DNA of 27,485 nt from Saccoglossus kowalevskii (Eukaryota; Hemichordata; Enteropneusta; Harrimaniidae), in contig NW_003116948.1 of assembly GCF_000003605.2 (NCBI RefSeq), forward strand, positions 437,437 to 464,921, read 5' to 3'. The notes under the pieces are model-generated. The model searched no databases. It was not told where the DNA came from and saw only the letters and a program-made list of their open reading frames with translations. Within the stretch, counting starts at the first letter, position 1, and each line of letters begins with the position of its first letter. The translations under genes were made by a program, and so were the position numbers. This document shows positions 22,270 to 27,485 of the stretch, one piece after another.

Positions 22270-22394
22270 AGCGCGGTGGTCGTCGCGCAGCGCATGTTCG
22301 AATTTCATGTAAATAAACAATGTATTTTACACGCGCTGTGTACGTCGCTATGAGTCCCATATCGAACATGACGCGGCACGACGACTGCCGCCCT
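22270..22394 (-). mobile_element. TTAA-flanked MITE (piggyBac-like), family 2b copy 2
   Basis: The reverse complement of 9618-9742, also 125 bp, with about 10 substitutions by eye. TTAA is intact at 22395-22398; the other flank has decayed (TTAGA). It lies between genes A and B. Confidence 0.75.
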
Positions 22395-23035
22395 TTAAAC
22401 TTGGCCTCTATAATTTGAACGAAATATCCTTAAGATAGACAAGTCCCCTTTAAATACCGGTTGACAAGTTAAAACACAACGTATAACTCATTTCGAATGT
22501 CATTAGATTTATCTTTACTGGAGATGGTCAGAGTAAATTGTACACAAACTTGAAAATTTCCAGTAGACAACTTAGTATTTTCAAAATAGAATTTGTATTT
22601 GTTTTTGTTATTTCCATAGTTGAATATTTGAATTTATACTTCTTCAGAAATAAATGAATGTTTCTCCTAATTAGTAATCTTGTTATGATATTTGTTATAA
22701 GGCCTGTTCTCGGTCTGGTCAGTGATTCAAAATAATTTAGCAGTCACACCTGTTTTCATACGTGTATTTTTTGTGTACGTGTCAATGTTCTGTGTGTCGT
22801 TGCCCCGTAGTAAATTCTGTATAGTAGCATTCAATTTGTCTACATCCTTTCACATCGGCCATATCGAGTCACTGGATAGGAATGTCCGAGATTGTTGCTT
22901 TCATTTTAGGTGCCCAAGTCTACAAAAGTGCGCCCTCACACTGACCCTTGACTTGTTTATTGAGAGCCTGCAGGCTTACGTCGCTGACTGGGGGTCACCC
23001 GAGGACGACTTAATCATCTTACCACTATACTAGAC

Positions 23036-23069
23036 ATGCTAGACATCGTCCAAGGAATGTATCGGAAAG
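23036..23069 (+). CDS. IRF: IRF gene B candidate upstream coding exon
   Basis: An ATG at 23036 (G at -3) opens MLDIVQGMYRK and reaches a strong donor AAAG|GTGAGT at 23070. Spliced to the acceptor before 24416, the frame continues exactly (G|GC ACA ATG ACT) into the gene B ORF. It would add 13 residues before the Met at 24421. A chance in-frame match is about 1 in 3, and a non-coding first exon ending at 23628 is a competing model. Confidence 0.35.
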
Positions 23070-23289
23070 GTGAGTGATTTCATTTCAAATGAAAACACCT
23101 GGCAACTCTTACACACTCTGGTCGCCGTTGAATGTTAGCGACTGACATGGCAATATGTAATTTCAGAGGCATGTGGAGGTGCAATGCGCTTGCCAGTCGG
23201 AATCGGTGTGTGCGTGTGTGATCCGTCGACACTTTTAAAAAACACACATTCTGTATGTGTGGGCAGTCTCATTCATAATGCCTTTCACT

Positions 23290-23628
23290 CGCGATACACT
23301 CGTAGTTTCGATTTCATTTTCGCTATAGTAAACGTCTTGAACTTGTGACAGTTGTTGCCTGATACGCGCGATTTCGAAGGGTCCGAATGTATCGCTGTGC
23401 TACGCGCAAATTAGTTTGTCGTCTGAAACGTTTCGAAACCGGGAGTACTGAGAGCAAGTCAAGGCTATCGCTTTCAAGTTTCAGTCTCTCGCCTTGAAAA
23501 CATCCTGTTTGTACCTCGTGATAGCGCTGTATCTAGGCCATGTTCTAACTTTTGCTACCCCCATTTGCGGATCTATTCTTTTGTACCCAACTTTTATAAC
23601 CGCCTCGTGTCGGATCGGGTGATTTTTG
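23290..23628 (+). promoter_or_regulatory. Candidate promoter / first non-coding exon of IRF gene B
   Basis: A CpG-dense island in AT-rich surroundings. It holds a perfect triple-GAAA IRF element on the minus strand (23305-23321), an alternating GAAAC-GTTTC-GAAAC block (23425-23439) and a TTTATAAC at about 23593. It ends in a strong donor, TTTTTG|GTGAGTAAAG, at 23629. Splicing this donor to 24416 would make a non-coding 5' exon directly joined to the gene B ATG exon. The transcription start is not defined. Confidence 0.4.
23305..23321 (-). promoter_or_regulatory. Perfect tandem IRF response element (GAAANNGAAANNGAAAC)
   Basis: Read on the minus strand, with two flanking bases, this is GCGAAAATGAAATCGAAAC: three GAAA cores at exact 2-nt spacing, ending GAAAC. 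This is the canonical ISRE/IRF-E layout. It is 1.1 kb upstream of the gene B ATG exon and about 2.4 kb downstream of the gene A stop. Confidence 0.6.
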
Positions 23629-24420
23629 GTGAGTAAAGTTCAATTGACTGTGTGTGACAGGTTTGAGTTTGTAAAGTAAACGATACCAAAACATAAGTGC
23701 GTCACCCGCCTTTATTGTGCATAATCTCTTCCATGCGGAAATAAGTAAGCTAACTTTTTTGTTTTTGCGGAAGCGAGCGCTGTTCAGGAAACAAAATATT
23801 TCCGAAACTTCTTCCCTTTTTTTTTATTTTCCAATGTTAAATTTTATTCACGCACACAATCTTGTCGCGTTAGCCGCTACTCATACTTCGAGTACTAGTA
23901 CCGTATGCAGCTTATCTATTTGGAAAGATCTCTACTGACGTGGACTGTCAATCGTCGTGCGTTCCCTTGACGGGTTCTCTGATGCAATATTACCTTTTGA
24001 CAGATATCCATATTATGTCAATGCCCGACCCTTTTGCGTTTGTTTTTAGTGATTTTTTTTTTACGGTTGCTAGCCTACCAATGCTTAGTTGACAAGTTAC
24101 CGTAGATAAATTTGGACAGGTCACCATATCTAAGGTTGGTATCAATTTGCCATCTGTAAGGTACATAATATTAGTTCGTGTTGTAATCATAGACTGGAAC
24201 ATTCTAGAACAGACTCCATCTCACCATTAGTTTACCTCTTCTCTAGCAACCGGAGTCCTGATTTTTCTTCATTACACTTTTGAGTTCCTAGGTCTAACAA
24301 TATTTTTTGAGGGGCAGAGATGATTCCTGTTTTCTAAAAATAAACTCTTCTTGTTATTAAACTGAATCCATCGAAAATCTAGAAATTCACGTTGATGATC
24401 TATTTGACTATTCAGGCACA

Positions 24421-24618
24421 ATGACTACGGAAGACGTGGACAGTGTTCAGTCAACACATCACCGCCAACGACTGCGACCATGGATTGTAGAACAGATTCA
24501 TAGCGGAAAATATAAAGGATTGGAATGGACTAATGATCAGAAGACTGAATTTAAAATTCCATGGAAACATGCTGCAAAAAATGATTACGATCAAGAGGAA
24601 GACTCCAAAATATTTAAA
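24421..24618 (+). CDS. IRF: IRF gene B (partial): first half of DNA-binding domain
   Basis: A 66-residue coding segment beginning MTTEDVDSVQ, with the first three pentad tryptophans (RLRPW, GLEWTN, KIPWKH) and ending KIFK|GTAGGT. That is the same intron position and phase as gene A exon 2, and 36 of 52 residues are identical. The acceptor (GACTATTCAG) lies 5 nt before the ATG, so at least one exon precedes it. Unlike gene A, little N-terminal sequence precedes the domain. The exon with the remaining tryptophans is not visible in the 2.87 kb to the window end, so the gene continues to the right across an intron longer than 2.8 kb, or it is truncated. No stop or frameshift marks it as a pseudogene. 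Confidence 0.9.
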
Positions 24619-24979
24619 GTAGGTCCAATTTCAGGCGGGTCCTTTTCATCTACTATCAGTGAATATTTATGGTGATTCTTAACTGTTTAAAATTCGAAAT
24701 TGGTACAAGTTGTTATTACAGGATAGACCCAGCTTGGTGGACCCTATCAAATCATTAAATTTAACTGATGTCAAATACAGTGTGTTCTAACATGATCACA
24801 CATGAGTTCGTGGGAACGATCATGGATGTTCGGGTTTCAGCGAAACCATTCTATTGGACGTTGGTCACATGAACATATAAACCAATTGATTTTTTTATTG
24901 TACGTGATATAAGAGTAGGGCACACAGCACTGCACTCTTAATTAGGAACTTTTATACAATTCGTGTTTAGTGTTTTTAA

Positions 24980-25158
24980 GGGACATTGAGATTAATACAG
25001 TGCATGTAATATTAATTGAGGAACACATTGGCTAGTATTTTTCTTGCCAAATTTTGCTTAGATATTATGCCATACTATTATTTGTTTTAAAACTCACGTT
25101 ATATTCTATTAGGGACAATGAGATTAATACAGTACATGTAATATTATTTAAGGAACAT
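24980..25158. repeat. Direct repeat pair, about 46 bp, spacing 132 bp
   Basis: GGGACATTGAGATTAATACA at 24980 and GGGACAATGAGATTAATACA at 25112. Both continue through CATGTAATATTA to GGAACA with few differences. Located in the gene B intron. Confidence 0.65.
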
Positions 25159-25360
25159 GAATATTAATAATTAATAAATGTACTCATGATGACTTTAATT
25201 GGTGTTCTTGCCCATTTGTTGTCAGAATTGTTCACACTTAAATTTTTAGGATATATTATTTCATTATTTCAGAAACAGTAACTCTCATTTTTTCCATGCT
25301 GACAAAAGATTGTGCATCGTTAGTTTGTATCTACCCATCCATTTGTTTTTATCTCTGGTC

Positions 25361-25645
25361 CTGACTTTGTCAAGCGAAGCTCATCCGTCAGTGTTCACAT
25401 CAACTTTTTACTTTGTTGACTTCTGTTTGAAAACTACAAGTCTGATTGCTTTGATACTTGGTGTATATGTACCTCAGGTGAACCTCTCTCAGATTTGTTC
25501 ATTTCGTGATGATATCTTCAATTCTCTAATTTAGATGTATATGTTTGGTAAAAAAGTGATATTTTTGACTTCTTCAAGAAAATCGCAAGTCTAATTGCTT
25601 TGATATTTTACATTTAGGTATCTGCCTCAGATTTGACCAGTGTGA
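25361..25645 (+). repeat. Tandem repeat family 4, diverged copy
   Basis: Two units starting GACTTCTGTTTGAAAACTAC (25418) and GACTTCTTCAAGAAAATCGC (25567), preceded by a GACTTTGTCAAGCGAAGCT head. They match the array at 27039-27485. A 74-codon ORF across it is not a gene. Confidence 0.65.
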
Positions 25646-25937
25646 TTTAGATTCTCAATGGACAAGGTTGTAATAGTTACGCTATGTTCTTTCAAGGTTG
25701 TGTATGACTTTTAGTGTATATGGTATTTCTAGGGGCTTTCCCTTTTGACTTATTGACTTAAATGAAAATCTTATAAATGTATAAAGAGTTTTCTTTTCTT
25801 CTTCCCAGTGACTTTCCTTTTCTTGTATTCTGGGAATTCTCAAATAGTTTTCTTTGAATATCACATCGATGAGAAAGTGGAATCATGAGATGTCAATACC
25901 ATGGGACACTCCTAAATATCACTGTGTTTTTTCTTAA

Positions 25938-26148
25938 TACTGTAAAAGGGGTAATTATTCACTGGGTTTTAATTTAGCTTATTTTGCTGACTGGAAAAAT
26001 GCGCTAAATTAAAACACAATGAATATGTAAAAATAGCATAGAACACATTATTTAAATGACGAAACCGTGAATTTAAAACCCACTGAATATGCCAGAAATG
26101 GTAAATCAGTGAAATTTAAACCCAGTGAAAATTAGTCATTTTACAGTA
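25938..26148. mobile_element. MITE family 3 (TACTGTAAAA ends)
   Basis: 211 bp with long imperfect inverted ends: TACTGTAAAA then TTCACTGGGTTT at the left, and the mirror AAACCCAGTGAA then TTTTACAGTA at the right. No ORF. It is inside the gene B intron. Confidence 0.65.
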
Positions 26149-27038
26149 ATTTAAAAATTGTTTGCAGTTTTTGTGTCTCATTAATTCTGACGTTTCTTAG
26201 TCTCATTTAATTTCTGTAAAGTACATTAAAAAGTTTTCTAAACAAGACTGAGCCACCTAACTGATTGCCTAAGAAATTGTAAATTCATATTATTATAGCA
26301 TTTGAAAATTCACCAGTGAGTGCCGGTCATTTTCAGTAACAGTAGATTTACATGTATCTGTAAAGCTTCAACTTTTCAGTTCATTTTAAAATATTTTGTT
26401 GCAAAGTGCGTTTATGTACAGAATGTAATCCAATAAACCAGGGTCAGTCTTTTACAAATGTTCGCATTATTTACAAATTTAATTTTATAAAATTAGAAAG
26501 TACACTGAAAAAAAAAGGACTAATAACAATATACAAAATATGAAGAATATGAAAAAAAAAAGGCATAAATTTGTATTAATTTTTGTATAAACCGAAAAAA
26601 AGTAACATACCAATCAGGTTCGTATGGCATATCATTTAAATCTAAAAATTACATGAAATAAACCAGCCATAAAACTTACCCTGGTAAAGATCAATTATTT
26701 TTGTTAATAAACAGTCATGATTTTTTTTATATCAAGCAATTAATAAAAATATAGAGCATGTTAATTATTAATTTGAGATCCTCGTTTATACGTATGAACG
26801 GTAAAGGAACAGGGGTCCTATTGTTGAAAATTGCAGCCAGCATTTCATCAAAACAAGTCAGTGGGCGTAACCCTGAATTGTTCGCTATTAATGGAAATTA
26901 ACTTAACTTGTACAATCTGTATAATTCTACATGTGTATTTGAAAAACAAAGTAAAGTTTCAACTTCTTATCTGCTAAAAACATTATCAGTAGGTAAAAAC
27001 ACGTATTAAATAGTGTGTTTATATTGTAAGCCATTTTT

Positions 27039-27485
27039 AGCTTCACTGTCGACTTTGTCGAGCGGAGCTTATCATATGAGTGATTGTCCGTCGTCGTCGT
27101 CCGTCGTCCGTCGTCCGTGTCAATGTTTTACTTTTTCGACTTCTTCTTGAAAACTACAAGCCTGAATGCTTTGATACTTGGTGTATATGTACCTTGGGTA
27201 GACCTCTCTTAGATTTGTTCATTTCATGTTGATATCTTCAATTCTCTAATTTTGGTGAATATTTTTGTCATTTTTGGTAAAAAGTGATATTTTTGACTTC
27301 TTGTTAAAAACCGCAAGTGCAATTGCTTTGATATTACATATATAGGTACTACATGTGGACCTCTCTCAGATTTGTTCATTTTGTAATGATATCTTTAATT
27401 CTCTAATTTTGGTGAATATTTTTATCATTTTTGGTAAAAAGTGATATTTTCGACTTCTTGTTAAAAACCGCAAGTCCAATTGCTT
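27039..27485 (+). repeat. Tandem repeat family 4, 157-bp period array, cut by window end
   Basis: The head is a hairpin: AGCTTCACTGTCGAC (27039) pairs imperfectly with GTCGAGCGGAGCT (27057). Next come a (GTC/CGTC)n tract at about 27087-27118 and units starting GACTTCTT at 27138, 27295 and 27452, an exact 157-bp period. The third unit runs off the right edge. Confidence 0.75.

Larger units (their letters stand above)
24619..27485 (+). other. IRF gene B intron (partial)
   Basis: Runs from the donor at 24619 to the window end. It holds direct repeats, MITE family 3 and tandem repeat family 4. No exon encoding the second half of an IRF DNA-binding domain was found. Confidence 0.7.

Noticed and set aside
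22722-23033. 103-codon ORF upstream of gene B
   Set aside because: No recognised family; ends just before the candidate gene B start. Treated as chance.
24722-24790. Possible next exon of gene B after TTATTACAG (DRPSLVDPIK, then stop)
   Set aside because: In frame with the donor, but it has no AW-HTG sequence and stops after 22 codons; probably a chance acceptor.
1-27485. tRNA, rRNA, CRISPR or prokaryote-style operon features
   Set aside because: Searched by eye for tRNA-like cloverleaf boxes, regular direct-repeat/spacer arrays and long gapless genes; none found.

Overview
The window is animal nuclear DNA from an invertebrate. It is AT-rich (about 38% GC by eye), most of its length is non-coding, its exons have GT/AG borders, and it is littered with short non-autonomous transposons and microsatellites. 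The only protein-coding content I can defend is interferon regulatory factor (IRF) sequence. IRFs are a metazoan family, so the source is most likely a marine invertebrate deuterostome or a lophotrochozoan. I cannot name the species.

Region by region: 1-13290 holds no gene I can support. It carries several miniature inverted-repeat elements, a LINE/SINE-like tail, a (CAGA)n tract and two striking candidate immune regulatory blocks: a perfect triple-GAAA IRF response element at 445-461, and a cluster of palindromic NF-kappaB-type sites with octamer, CCAAT and E-box motifs at 7895-8010. 13291-20922 is a complete nine-exon IRF gene (gene A, + strand, 616 codons) of the IRF4/8-like type. It has a Tyr/Gln-rich N-terminal extension, a five-tryptophan DNA-binding domain, a Ser/Thr/Asn-rich linker with a basic/SUMO-like motif, and a C-terminal IRF association domain. 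20923-23030 is its 3' flank plus repeats. 23036-24618 is the 5' part of a second, tandem, same-strand IRF gene (gene B), which runs off the right edge. 24619-27485 is its first large intron, rich in repeats, including a 157-bp-period tandem array cut by the window end.

The two genes look like a local tandem duplication: 36 of 52 residues are identical over the shared DNA-binding exon, and the intron falls at the same place and phase. A second perfect triple-GAAA element at 23305-23321 lies about 1.1 kb upstream of gene B's IRF exon and matches the one at 445-461 at 17 of 19 bases. My main inference is that this is an IRF locus wired for IRF auto- or cross-regulation and NF-kappaB input. The coding part is solid; the regulatory part rests on motif reading only.
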